Below, piece after piece: positions 1 to 5,268 of a stretch of 6,887 bases of DNA. This DNA is from Bacillota bacterium (GTDB taxonomy: Bacteria > Bacillota > Bacilli > Alicyclobacillales > Alicyclobacillaceae). The notes beneath the pieces are model-generated. The model was not told the origin of the DNA. It searched no databases and was given only the letters and a program-made list of their open reading frames with translations. The position numbers and the translations under genes are program-made. Location: positions 1 to 6,887 of the forward strand of contig JAKADF010000183.1 of NCBI GenBank assembly GCA_021820805.1, written 5' to 3'. Every line of letters starts with the position of its first letter. Position 1 is the stretch's first letter.

Positions 1-88
1 TTTGAAATTTCGACCTTTGCTGCGATGAATGATTGCGCCTGAGGATAGGTTGTCGGGTTCTACCCGGGCCGTGGATGCGCTGGGACAT
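1..88 (-). CDS. Possible 5' end of a gene leaving the left edge, unknown product
   Basis: On the minus strand an ATG at 86-88 is preceded by a near-ideal ribosome binding site (AGGAGGT, 94-100, five bases before the ATG), and the frame stays open to the window edge for 29 codons. The visible N-terminus begins MSQRIHGPGRTRQPILRR and is very basic, with no hydrophobic segment. I do not recognise it. The call rests only on the start signal and an open frame. A competing reading is a plus-strand gene tail (frame open 29-136), which the plus-oriented hairpin at 163-210 would suit, but that frame has no recognisable product either. Confidence 0.35.
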   Translation of the reverse strand, partial: MSQRIHGPGRTRQPILRRNHSSQQRSKFQ

Positions 89-162
89 GAATTACCTCCT
101 GAACACATTTGGACGATACAGATTTTGAAATTATAGCCATCAAGTCAAAGGTTTATCCAACT

Positions 163-210
163 AAGCCGTAAATTCGAATGAACTAAATCGAAGTTTACGG
201 CTTCCTTTTC
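163..210 (+). terminator. Rho-independent terminator-like hairpin
   Basis: A perfect 10-bp inverted repeat, AAGCCGTAAA (163-172) and TTTACGGCTT (194-203), is followed on the plus strand by the pyrimidine-rich CCTTTTC. Inner TTCG/CGAA bases can extend the stem. The T-rich tail lies only on the plus side, so it would end a plus-strand transcript coming from the left. No clear plus-strand gene precedes it in the window. Confidence 0.5.
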
Positions 211-243
211 TATTGAGTTTCAATTTATGAAAGGAGAAACACG

Positions 244-291
244 ATGCATCAACATTAGTTTTGGATCGGTTTGCTTATTGGTTTGGGTTAA
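244..291 (+). other. Tiny interrupted ORF with good ribosome binding site
   Basis: AAGGAG (231-236) precedes an ATG at 244-246, but the frame reads only Met-His-Gln-His before a TAG at 256-258. The same frame then continues with a hydrophobic stretch FWIGLLIGLG and ends at TAA (289-291). It could be the wreck of a very small membrane peptide carrying an amber mutation, or the surviving start signal of a gene whose body has been lost, since a reductase remnant begins just downstream in the same frame. No function can be assigned. Confidence 0.25.
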
Positions 292-300
292 CAAAAAATA

Positions 301-519
301 AGTCACCAATGGCTGAGTGCGTTCGGTGCAAACCACCACTTGCGCCAATCGCTTGTATTCCTCAACATGCCGGTCGTCCAACAACCGGAAGCCTATATAG
401 GTAATGTAAGTAATTTAATGGACGAAACTGGAACTATCAAGGATGAAGGAACGGTGAAATTCCTACAATCCTTTGTAGATGTCTTTGTCGATTTGATTAC
501 GAAGTATCATGCAACATAA
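301..519 (+). pseudogene. C-terminal remnant of NADPH-dependent FMN reductase
   Basis: Plus-strand frame 1 is open from 292 to the TAA at 517-519. It reads through segments such as NHHLRQSLVFLNMPVVQQPE and ends FVDVFVDLITKYHAT. The pattern HLRQ-LVFLN-PV--QPE, a short linker, then a C-terminal helix rich in F, V and L is typical of the last third of the NADPH-dependent FMN reductase (flavodoxin-like) family. Those enzymes are about 180 residues long; only about 72 codons remain. The N-terminal FMN-phosphate-binding loop is missing, an in-frame TAA lies at 289-291, and no plausible start with a ribosome binding site precedes the homologous part. The expected glycine-rich stretch before HLRQ is also shortened. 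I read it as a 5'-deleted, non-functional gene. The family assignment is from memory of its motifs. Confidence 0.7.
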
Positions 520-560
520 ACGAGGTCGGTTCGTAAATGAACCGACCTCGTTCAGGGTTT
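519..560 (+). terminator. Strong hairpin after the reductase remnant
   Basis: A perfect 14-bp inverted repeat, AACGAGGTCGGTTC (519-532) and GAACCGACCTCGTT (539-552), encloses a 6-base loop and starts at the remnant's stop codon. The following bases (CAGGGTTTC) are only weakly T-rich. It is probably the original terminator of the reductase gene and survives although the gene is broken. Confidence 0.6.
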
Positions 561-601
561 CAAAGGGTAAGCATGATGGTTGCTGAGAAATAAATACGTA
601 A

Positions 602-648
602 AAAAATGCAAAAGGCAACACTTTGTGCTGCCCTTTGCATTTTTAATA
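602..648. terminator. Bidirectional A/T-flanked terminator upstream of mntH
   Basis: The arms 602-617 (AAAAATGCAAAAGGCA) and 629-644 (TGCCCTTTGCATTTTT) pair with a single mismatch around an 11-base loop. An A-run leads in and a T-run leads out, so it can act on either strand. It follows the 519-560 hairpin closely and should insulate the mntH promoter from transcription coming from the left. Confidence 0.7.
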
Positions 649-674
649 AGATTGAAAGATGGTACCAACACCCA

Positions 675-711
675 TGCAACATTTGCTGGGTAAAGTGTAT
701 AATGAGTATAG
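675..711 (+). promoter_or_regulatory. Predicted vegetative promoter of mntH
   Basis: A perfect TATAAT -10 hexamer sits at 698-703. The -35 region is weak: candidates at 674-681 match TTGACA at about three of six positions with a 16-18 bp spacer. Initiation would fall near 709-711, immediately before the MntR box, leaving a leader of roughly 95 bases. Confidence 0.55.
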
Positions 712-714
712 AAA

Positions 715-732
715 AGTTTCCCTCGGCTAAAA
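715..732. promoter_or_regulatory. MntR operator (Mn box) in front of mntH
   Basis: The 18 bases AGTTTCCCTCGGCTAAAA read on the minus strand as TTTTAGCCGAGGGAAACT. This closely resembles MntR boxes of Bacillus mnt promoters, which have the shape TTTGC followed by AGGGAAACT. It is a partial dyad (TTT-CC / GG-TAAA). It lies just downstream of the predicted start site, where a bound repressor would block transcription. The mntR gene itself lies downstream of mntH, supporting a local Mn-dependent repression circuit. Confidence 0.7.
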
Positions 733-790
733 GTTTTTCGAACGCACAAAAATTTGTCTGTGATGAAAAACGTAAATAAGATTAATTTTT

Positions 791-800
791 AAAGGGGGGT
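791..800 (+). promoter_or_regulatory. Ribosome binding site of mntH
   Basis: The purine run AAAGGGGGGT ends five bases before the ATG at 806-808 and fixes that start. Confidence 0.75.
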
Positions 801-805
801 GTCTG

Positions 806-2095
806 ATGAGTACACCTTCGATACGGATTGATAAGGATAGTAAAGCCGTTAAGGCCGCAAGAGCATCGGTTATGGGAAAACGTAAAGGCATCCGGGCGAT
901 CATTCCATTCCTTGGTCCTGCTTTTGTGGCGTCTGTAGCTTATATTGACCCTGGTAATTATGCGACGAATATTCAAAGCGGTTCGGAGTTTGGTTATAAC
1001 TTGCTGTGGGTAGTTGTACTTGCAAATTTAATTGCTATGTTAATCCAGAACATGTCGGCGAAACTCGGCATTGCGACAGGTAAAAATCTTCCGGAGTTGT
1101 GCAGAGAGCACTTCCCTCGGTCTTTGTCATATGTCATGTGGGTATTTTCAGAAATTGCCGCCATGGCAACTGACCTTGCCGAGTTCCTTGGCGCAACGCT
1201 TGCATTAAATTTGTTGTTTCATATCCCAATGCTGGTCGCGACGATAATCACTGGTATAGCGACTTATCTGATACTTACATTGGAGCGGTTTGGTTTTCGT
1301 CCAATGGAAAAATTCATTACATCTCTCGTTGTAGTGATTGCCATTTGTTATTTGGCTGAGACAGTCCTTTCAAAACCAGCATGGGGTCAAATAGGGTACC
1401 ACAGTTTTGTTCCATGGGTTGGAAACAATGACTCAATCCTCTTGTCAGTTGGAATAATTGGAGCTACGGTGATGCCCCATGTGGTGTATTTGCACTCCAG
1501 CTTGACACAAAAACGTGTAATACCTAGAAATGATACCGAAAAGAAACGTATTTTAGGATTTAGTCGTACGGAAGTTATCATCGCCATGACGCTGGCAGGG
1601 TTAATAAACTTATCGATGATGTTTATGGCTGCATCCGTATTCCATGCCTCAGGGGATACGCAAATAGCTGATATTTCGACTGCCTATAAAACGTTAACTC
1701 CACTTTTGGGTGCAGCATCGGCAGGCGTCTTTCTGATTTCGCTGTTGGCATCAGGGATTTCAAGTTCAACGGTCGGAACGATGGCAGGGCAAGTGATTAT
1801 GCAGGGATTTGTCGGATTCACCATTCCCGTATGGGTGCGTCGCGTTGTCACAATGCTGCCTACCATAATTGTCGTAGCGCTAGGAATAGATCCGACAAAA
1901 ACGCTGATTATAAGTCAAGTGATTCTTAGTTTGGTACTGCCAACGCCAATTATTTCGCTTATTTATTTCACCCGCCGCCGTGACATCATGGGTGTCCTTA
2001 CAAACCCGAGAATTGTGACATTGCTTGCGAGTGTTTGTGCAGTAGTCATTGTGGGACTAAACATGTTTTTAATTTATCAGTCAGTAATAGGATAA
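806..2095 (+). CDS. mntH: Nramp-family Mn(II)/H+ symporter MntH
   Basis: This is a polytopic inner-membrane transporter that imports Mn(II), and often Fe(II), driven by protons. Its 429 residues and roughly 11 hydrophobic segments fit a full-length bacterial Nramp protein. The metal-site helix 1 motif Asp-Pro-Gly-Asn is at residues 48-51, the helix 3 motif TDLAEFLGA is at 122-130, and the helix 6 motif ATVMPHVVYLHSS is at 220-232 with metal-binding Met223 and proton-linked His225. The conserved AGQVIMQGF is at 327-335. The basic N-terminal tail of about 30 residues is cytosolic. The start is supported by a strong ribosome binding site. An MntR box overlaps the start region of its promoter, and a hairpin terminator follows the stop, so it is probably transcribed alone. 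mntR lies 107 bases downstream on the same strand. Nothing indicates damage; all key metal residues are present. Confidence 0.95.
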   Translation: MSTPSIRIDKDSKAVKAARASVMGKRKGIRAIIPFLGPAFVASVAYIDPGNYATNIQSGSEFGYNLLWVVVLANLIAMLIQNMSAKLGIATGKNLPELCREHFPRSLSYVMWVFSEIAAMATDLAEFLGATLALNLLFHIPMLVATIITGIATYLILTLERFGFRPMEKFITSLVVVIAICYLAETVLSKPAWGQIGYHSFVPWVGNNDSILLSVGIIGATVMPHVVYLHSSLTQKRVIPRNDTEKKRILGFSRTEVIIAMTLAGLINLSMMFMAASVFHASGDTQIADISTAYKTLTPLLGAASAGVFLISLLASGISSSTVGTMAGQVIMQGFVGFTIPVWVRRVVTMLPTIIVVALGIDPTKTLIISQVILSLVLPTPIISLIYFTRRRDIMGVLTNPRIVTLLASVCAVVIVGLNMFLIYQSVIG

Positions 2096-2113
2096 TCATT
2101 CCGTATGGCTCTT

Positions 2114-2140
2114 AGGCTTACACGATGTGTGAGCCTTTTT
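2114..2140 (+). terminator. Rho-independent terminator of mntH
   Basis: A 10-bp stem, AGGCTTACAC (2114-2123) with GTGTGAGCCT (2127-2136), includes one T-G wobble and a 3-base loop. It is followed by a T-run on the plus strand, 18 bases after the mntH stop codon. It separates mntH from mntR, so mntR probably has its own promoter or relies on read-through. Confidence 0.8.
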
Positions 2141-2202
2141 GGGGTAGTTTGGGACAAATCGATGGTGTATCATTTCGGATTTTTAAGGGAGATGGTTAGT
2201 AT

Positions 2203-2631
2203 ATGTTGGCTACGCCCAGTCAGGAGGACTACATTGAAGCCATATGGCTTTTAATTGAAAGCAAGGGGTATGCTCGAACTATCGACATTGCGGACCATTT
2301 AGGAGTTAACAACCCTTCAGTAACCAAGATGGTTCAGAAATTGCATGAAAGTGGAATGGTATTATATGAGCGGTATCGTGGAATATCCATGACTGCTGAA
2401 GGAGAACGCCTTGGAAAGAGACTGGCTGAGCGGCATCATATGCTCGAACTTTTCCTTCAATCCATCGGAGTGCAAGACAGACAAGAAATCGCTCAAACAG
2501 TCGAAGGAATTGAGCATCACTTTAGTTATAGCGCGTTGAAACAAATCGAAAGTTTAGTTCAATTTATACAATTGGATCCCGATTGGTGGGAGAAATTCTC
2601 CAGCTTTGTTTCCCAAAGTGACTCTAAATGA
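2203..2631 (+). CDS. mntR: Mn(II)-responsive transcriptional regulator MntR (DtxR family)
   Basis: This cytosolic dimeric repressor binds Mn(II) and then shuts off manganese uptake genes. The protein has 142 residues, the same length as Bacillus subtilis MntR, and aligns with it almost end to end. An N-terminal winged-helix domain (about 1-70) contains the recognition segment NNPSVTKMVQKL (36-47), followed by a helical dimerisation domain. The six metal ligands known in B. subtilis MntR (Asp8, Glu11, His77, Glu99, Glu102, His103) correspond here to Asp9, Glu12, His78, Glu101, Glu104 and His105, so the sensor should be functional and Mn-specific. The ATG is preceded by AAGGGAG (2185-2191) at a somewhat long 11-base spacing. 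I see no MntR box in front of mntR, suggesting that only mntH is controlled locally. The gene converges on the phosphoesterase gene. Confidence 0.93.
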   Translation: MLATPSQEDYIEAIWLLIESKGYARTIDIADHLGVNNPSVTKMVQKLHESGMVLYERYRGISMTAEGERLGKRLAERHHMLELFLQSIGVQDRQEIAQTVEGIEHHFSYSALKQIESLVQFIQLDPDWWEKFSSFVSQSDSK

Positions 2632-2634
2632 TTA

Positions 2635-2813
2635 AAAATTTCAAAGGCTCCTGGAACAGGATCATCGTGATTTAATAGCACATCATCTGCTGTTTGTATG
2701 CTGCTTGATGTTGGAAACGATAGCGAGACACCCATCGCGTTTAGCGAATCACCCCTAGGATTAAGACCATAATCCCCCGTGCACAGATACGTGTCTACCT
2801 GCCGGGTTGCATG
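2635..2813 (-). pseudogene. Possible degraded C-terminal fragment of a HAD-like hydrolase
   Basis: The 241 bases between mntR and the phosphoesterase hold no intact gene. On the minus strand a frame opens after a stop at 2814-2816 and stays open into the end of mntR. It includes YLCTGDYGLNPRGDSLNAMG and, further on, TADDVLLNHDDPVPGAFEIF. The order Gly-Asp, a Gly-Val stretch, Ala-Asp-Asp-Val, then acidic residues before a final helix recalls the C-terminal end of Cof-type HAD phosphatases (GD-x-x-N-D … G-V-A-M … A-D-Y-V … D-E-D-G-V). The match is loose, there is no start signal, and the frame could be open by chance. I see no other feature here and no convincing terminator for mntR. Confidence 0.25.
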
Positions 2814-2872
2814 TTAACAACTCATTGGTTGGTGTATAAACTGGGTTCCCAAGGACGCTCGACTAGAAAATG

Positions 2873-3928
2873 CTATAACGGTGAGTGTTCTTTATGTATT
2901 GGATAACGTGCGCACACTTTGTCAACTAAGGGCAAAGGTATTACGAGTTGGCTTATCCAGACTTTGTGCGTGAAATCTCTTCCTTTCACTACCACTTTGT
3001 TTTCGTATACTTGAACGTACAGTCCCTCACTATCGCTGACAGGGAAACGATAATCATGAACTGGATTACGAACTGAGGAGTCAATCAGCACTATAAGTCC
3101 ATCATGATAGATGATTTGGGTTTGCTCATGAAGGGTTTCATGACTGTGTCCAGAGAAAAAGACAACCGGGTATTTTTTCAGGATACGATGCAACTTCGCA
3201 GCATTAATTATGTAATTTGTATTTCCAACATCTTGATATAGCATGGGTTGATGCAAAAATACAAAAGTTGGTTGATTAGAAGGGTAACTTTTAAGCGCTG
3301 TATCTAACCATTTCAACTGAACTTCAGAAAGAATCGGGTTATCGTAATTCCAGCGATCGGTGATACGTGATTGTTCCGAGCCTAACATAATAAAATGGCA
3401 GCCTTGAATCCATTTATCGTAGTAAACATTAGGTGCCTTGGTGTTTTGGAGAAAGCGGTGGATACACTGTGTTTCTGTTACACCATTAGGGAATGAGTGA
3501 ATATTCATTTTGCCGTGCTTGTCCTGAAATGCTGAATAAAATTCATGATTTCCAATCGTGAATAGTGTACACGCTGGATGTGGGGTTTGGTGTAAGACTT
3601 TATTCATGCAATCGTAATCAGATTGCGTACCTGTTACGGTAAGGTCACCATTGATGACTAAAGCATTTTGAGTCTGGTTAATGTGATTTAAATCAATTAA
3701 TGCGTTTGCAAATTTAAAGTCAGCTTCTTTGTCATGGTAAGGATGCCCTCTGTAATCTTTTCCCGAGCGCAGATGGATGTCACTGATAACGCTGAATGTC
3801 AATCTTGGCAAGTTGTTCTGATTTTGTTGCATAGCCGTCTTGCCTTCAGTTATTGAATGGTGAGTGATTAGAGACAGCGTAATAAGATTGGATAGTAAAA
3901 ATACTGCAACTGGTTTTAGCCTACTCAA
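2873..3928 (-). CDS. Predicted secreted calcineurin-like metallophosphoesterase
   Basis: A 351-residue protein with all metal-binding blocks of the calcineurin-like phosphoesterase fold in order: Asp50-Ile-His52 (block I), Asn93-Gly-Asp95 (II), Gly126-Asn-His128-Glu (III), His226 in FLHQP (IV) and Gly260-His261-Ser-His263 (V). It should bind two metal ions, often Mn or Fe, and hydrolyse phosphomono- or diesters; the substrate is unknown. Residues 6-22 form a hydrophobic stretch after a basic start, a probable signal peptide or membrane anchor without a lipobox, so the enzyme likely acts outside the membrane. The chosen start is TTG (3926-3928), overlapping the TGA of the upstream truncated sigma gene (shared TTGA); it is needed to include the signal sequence. 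The first ATG (3830-3832) would remove it. AAGGGA lies a few bases upstream. The tight overlap argues for translational coupling and shared transcription. Confidence 0.85.
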   Translation of the reverse strand: MSRLKPVAVFLLSNLITLSLITHHSITEGKTAMQQNQNNLPRLTFSVISDIHLRSGKDYRGHPYHDKEADFKFANALIDLNHINQTQNALVINGDLTVTGTQSDYDCMNKVLHQTPHPACTLFTIGNHEFYSAFQDKHGKMNIHSFPNGVTETQCIHRFLQNTKAPNVYYDKWIQGCHFIMLGSEQSRITDRWNYDNPILSEVQLKWLDTALKSYPSNQPTFVFLHQPMLYQDVGNTNYIINAAKLHRILKKYPVVFFSGHSHETLHEQTQIIYHDGLIVLIDSSVRNPVHDYRFPVSDSEGLYVQVYENKVVVKGRDFTHKVWISQLVIPLPLVDKVCARYPIHKEHSPL

Positions 3929-4413
3929 AAAAGGACTTCCCTTTCTAGAAGAAAATCAAATACATCGTAGTATTCAATAATAATTCCCGTTAAATTATGA
4001 AACTTGCATGTTTCAATCTTACTTTTATTTTCCTTAAGAACGTGGATATTTCTTCCGCGGCCTTTTGTCTTTAGAATTTCATTTTGAATGCACCGTGCAG
4101 CATAGGTCGCGAATTTTGTACCCTTTGTTGGCTGATAAGTGTCCACCGCTTTAATAAGCCCAACTGTTCCAATGGAAATTAAATCATCTTGATCTATGCC
4201 CGACGAATCAAATTTTTTTGCAACATGGGCGACCAATCTCAAATTATGTTCTACAAGCAAATCGTGCGCTTTTTTATCTCCTTTTAGCCAGCGCTCAAAA
4301 TAATATCTTTCCTCATCTTTGTTTAGAGGTTGTGGAAACGATTGATTAACATAACCTGTCACAAGCGCAATGTCATGTAAGAGAGATGCAGCGCATAATA
4401 CGAATGAAAGCAA
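3925..4413 (-). CDS. sigK: Truncated pro-sigma-K-like sporulation sigma factor
   Basis: Sigma-K directs late mother-cell transcription during sporulation and is made as a membrane-held precursor. This product has 162 residues, against about 240 for full sigma-K. Residues 1-20 form a hydrophobic pro-sequence, and YVNQSFPQPL (21-30) matches the segment after the B. subtilis processing site. EHNLRLVAHVAKKF (55-68) and DLISIGTVGLIKAV (77-90) are region 2.1-2.2; GTKFATYAARCIQNEIL (98-114) is region 2.3-2.4. From Lys115 the resemblance ends and a 48-residue unrelated tail follows; regions 3 and 4, needed for -35 recognition, are absent. The start is TTG (4411-4413), set by GGAGGTGG at 4421-4428 and by match of pro-sequence length. 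The break coincides with the skin-element insertion point in B. subtilis sigK. It could be the 5' half of an interrupted gene (spoIVCB-like) or a decayed paralogue. The 114 homologous codons carry no stop or frameshift. Confidence 0.85.
   Translation of the reverse strand: MLSFVLCAASLLHDIALVTGYVNQSFPQPLNKDEERYYFERWLKGDKKAHDLLVEHNLRLVAHVAKKFDSSGIDQDDLISIGTVGLIKAVDTYQPTKGTKFATYAARCIQNEILKTKGRGRNIHVLKENKSKIETCKFHNLTGIIIEYYDVFDFLLEREVLF
4079..4083 (-). other. Candidate skin-type recombination core in sigK
   Basis: The minus strand reads AATGA here, spanning the Asn111-Glu112 codons. As I recall, AATGA is the short core shared by the two ends of the B. subtilis skin element at the equivalent codons. 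Sigma-K similarity persists for Ile and Leu and stops from 4071 leftwards. The second copy of the core and the recombinase gene would lie outside the window. Confidence 0.35.
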
Positions 4414-4420
4414 GAGTGGA

Positions 4421-4428
4421 CCACCTCC
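4421..4428 (-). promoter_or_regulatory. Ribosome binding site deciding the TTG start of the sigma gene
   Basis: GGAGGTGG on the minus strand lies seven bases before TTG (4411-4413). No ATG is available nearby, and the TTG start gives exactly the 20-residue pro-sequence expected of pro-sigma-K. Confidence 0.75.
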
Positions 4429-4440
4429 GACTGCGGTCGT

Positions 4441-4476
4441 TCCTCAGGGTGTAATAGCATATGTTTTGAAATATGA
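4441..4476 (-). promoter_or_regulatory. Possible sigma-E-type promoter of the truncated sigK
   Basis: On the minus strand TCATATT (4470-4476) resembles the sigma-E -35 element (core ATATT). ATTACACC (4448-4455), after a 14-base spacer, matches CATACAMT at about five of eight positions. sigK is known to be driven by sigma-E in Bacillus. Placement about 30 bases before the ribosome binding site is suitable; the -10 match is only moderate. Confidence 0.35.
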
Positions 4477-4519
4477 ATGGGTGAAGGTCGATTTAAATTA
4501 GACAAATGAAAGAGGTATG

Positions 4520-4554
4520 ACCGAACTGTAAAATTTACTATTTTACAGTTCGGT
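4520..4554 (-). terminator. Hairpin overlapping the stop codon of the SGNH hydrolase gene
   Basis: A perfect 15-bp inverted repeat (ACCGAACTGTAAAAT at 4520-4534 with its complement at 4540-4554) surrounds a 5-base loop. The SGNH gene's last codons and its TAG (4538-4540) lie inside it. Neither side has a strong T-run, although the stem is A/T-rich at its top. It may be a weak terminator or a 3'-end stabiliser between the SGNH gene and the sigma gene downstream on the same strand. Confidence 0.45.
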
Positions 4555-5203
4555 TTGTGGATGCAAAAATAAGCGGGAATAATCCTTTTGCGATAACTTC
4601 ATGGCCGCGATTATTTGGGTGAATTGGCAAACTTCTTGTAACATCTTCAATTTTTCCAGTACGATAACCAGCGATTAATTCACGTTCTCTTCCCTCGAAC
4701 CAATTATGTGTATCAGCGATAACCGCGCTGTTTTGTTCGCTTACTGTCACGGTCATGTTATTCAATGCATTAATTCCGTTAGCAGCGATTTGAGAATTGG
4801 GAAATGGGTTGTACTGGGTACAAACAATGATGGTCGCCATCGATACAGCCCTAATTCGGTTTATGAGTGCAGCAAGATGCACCCCGTATAAGCGTATAGC
4901 TTGGCTTACGCTATTTCCGTTGCGACTGGCTAGCCCTGCAAGGGCCGCATAAGCGAGGTCATCTCCGCCTACCCAAATTGTGATTGCGCTGGCATTTGAT
5001 AAGTAAGCAGCAGAATTTTGCATTACAGCATGTTCTAAGGCTAGACTCGTAAATCCCGGTTCTGCCAGTACCTGACCTTGCACCATATTGTGTTGCCAAG
5101 TACTGGCCAACATGGATATGACCAAATTAGGGTACGCAAGGCTTGGTCTTGTGGTCGCTTCACCTGCTGTAATCGAATCTCCTAATGCAGTATATCTAAC
5201 CAT
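4538..5203 (-). CDS. SGNH/GDSL-type hydrolase family protein
   Basis: A 221-residue protein of the SGNH (GDSL-lipase-like) esterase fold. Block I is RYTALGDSITAG at 3-14 with the candidate nucleophile Ser10. A block II-like Gly lies in AEPGFTS (47-53). Block III reads VGGDDLAY (78-85), with Asp81 where the family's Asn normally sits. Block V is PIHPNNRGHEVIA (193-205) with catalytic-type His195, but the position three before the His is Leu192 instead of Asp. It therefore keeps Ser and His but lacks two usual SGNH positions, so its chemistry or substrate is uncertain. There is no signal peptide. I chose ATG 5201-5203, ten bases after AGGAGGT (5214-5220); the frame is open further upstream to 5326, but that extension is Cys/Arg/Lys-rich and unlike the family. 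It is divergent from the glycosidase-like gene and upstream of the sigma unit on the same strand. Confidence 0.82.
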   Translation of the reverse strand: MVRYTALGDSITAGEATTRPSLAYPNLVISMLASTWQHNMVQGQVLAEPGFTSLALEHAVMQNSAAYLSNASAITIWVGGDDLAYAALAGLASRNGNSVSQAIRLYGVHLAALINRIRAVSMATIIVCTQYNPFPNSQIAANGINALNNMTVTVSEQNSAVIADTHNWFEGRERELIAGYRTGKIEDVTRSLPIHPNNRGHEVIAKGLFPLIFASTNRTVK

Positions 5204-5213
5204 TCGTCCTAAA

Positions 5214-5220
5214 ACCTCCT
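5214..5220 (-). promoter_or_regulatory. Ribosome binding site deciding the SGNH start
   Basis: AGGAGGT on the minus strand lies ten bases before ATG 5201-5203. It is a near-perfect Shine-Dalgarno sequence and supports the shorter protein beginning MVRYTALGDSITAG over the 41-residue-longer frame. Confidence 0.75.
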
Positions 5221-5259
5221 GACGACTGTGCATTTGCTTGCGCGTTCGAAAGCTCCGTG

Positions 5260-5268
5260 CATACCCTA
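5260..5268 (+). promoter_or_regulatory. Sigma-K-like -10 element in the divergent region
   Basis: CATACCCTA matches the sigma-K -10 consensus CATANNNTA exactly and lies about 100 bases before the glycosidase-like gene at 5370. The expected AC of the -35 is not seen at the usual distance, so this is only a candidate. I find no convincing sigma-A promoter in 5204-5369. Confidence 0.25.

Noticed and set aside
29..136. Plus-strand 35-codon frame reading RAVDALGHELPPEHIW near its end
   Set aside because: No ribosome binding site and no recognised family. It is mentioned only as the alternative to the minus-strand start at 88, because a plus-oriented hairpin follows it.
683..703. TTGCTG as the -35 of the mntH promoter
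   Set aside because: It is only nine bases from the TATAAT, too close for a sigma-A promoter.
552..749. 65-codon minus-strand open frame
   Set aside because: It runs across two hairpin terminators, the mntH promoter and the MntR box, has no ribosome binding site and no recognisable protein.
3830..3928. Internal ATG as the true start of the phosphoesterase
   Set aside because: It would delete the clear hydrophobic signal segment and leave no coupling to the upstream gene; the TTG start fits better.
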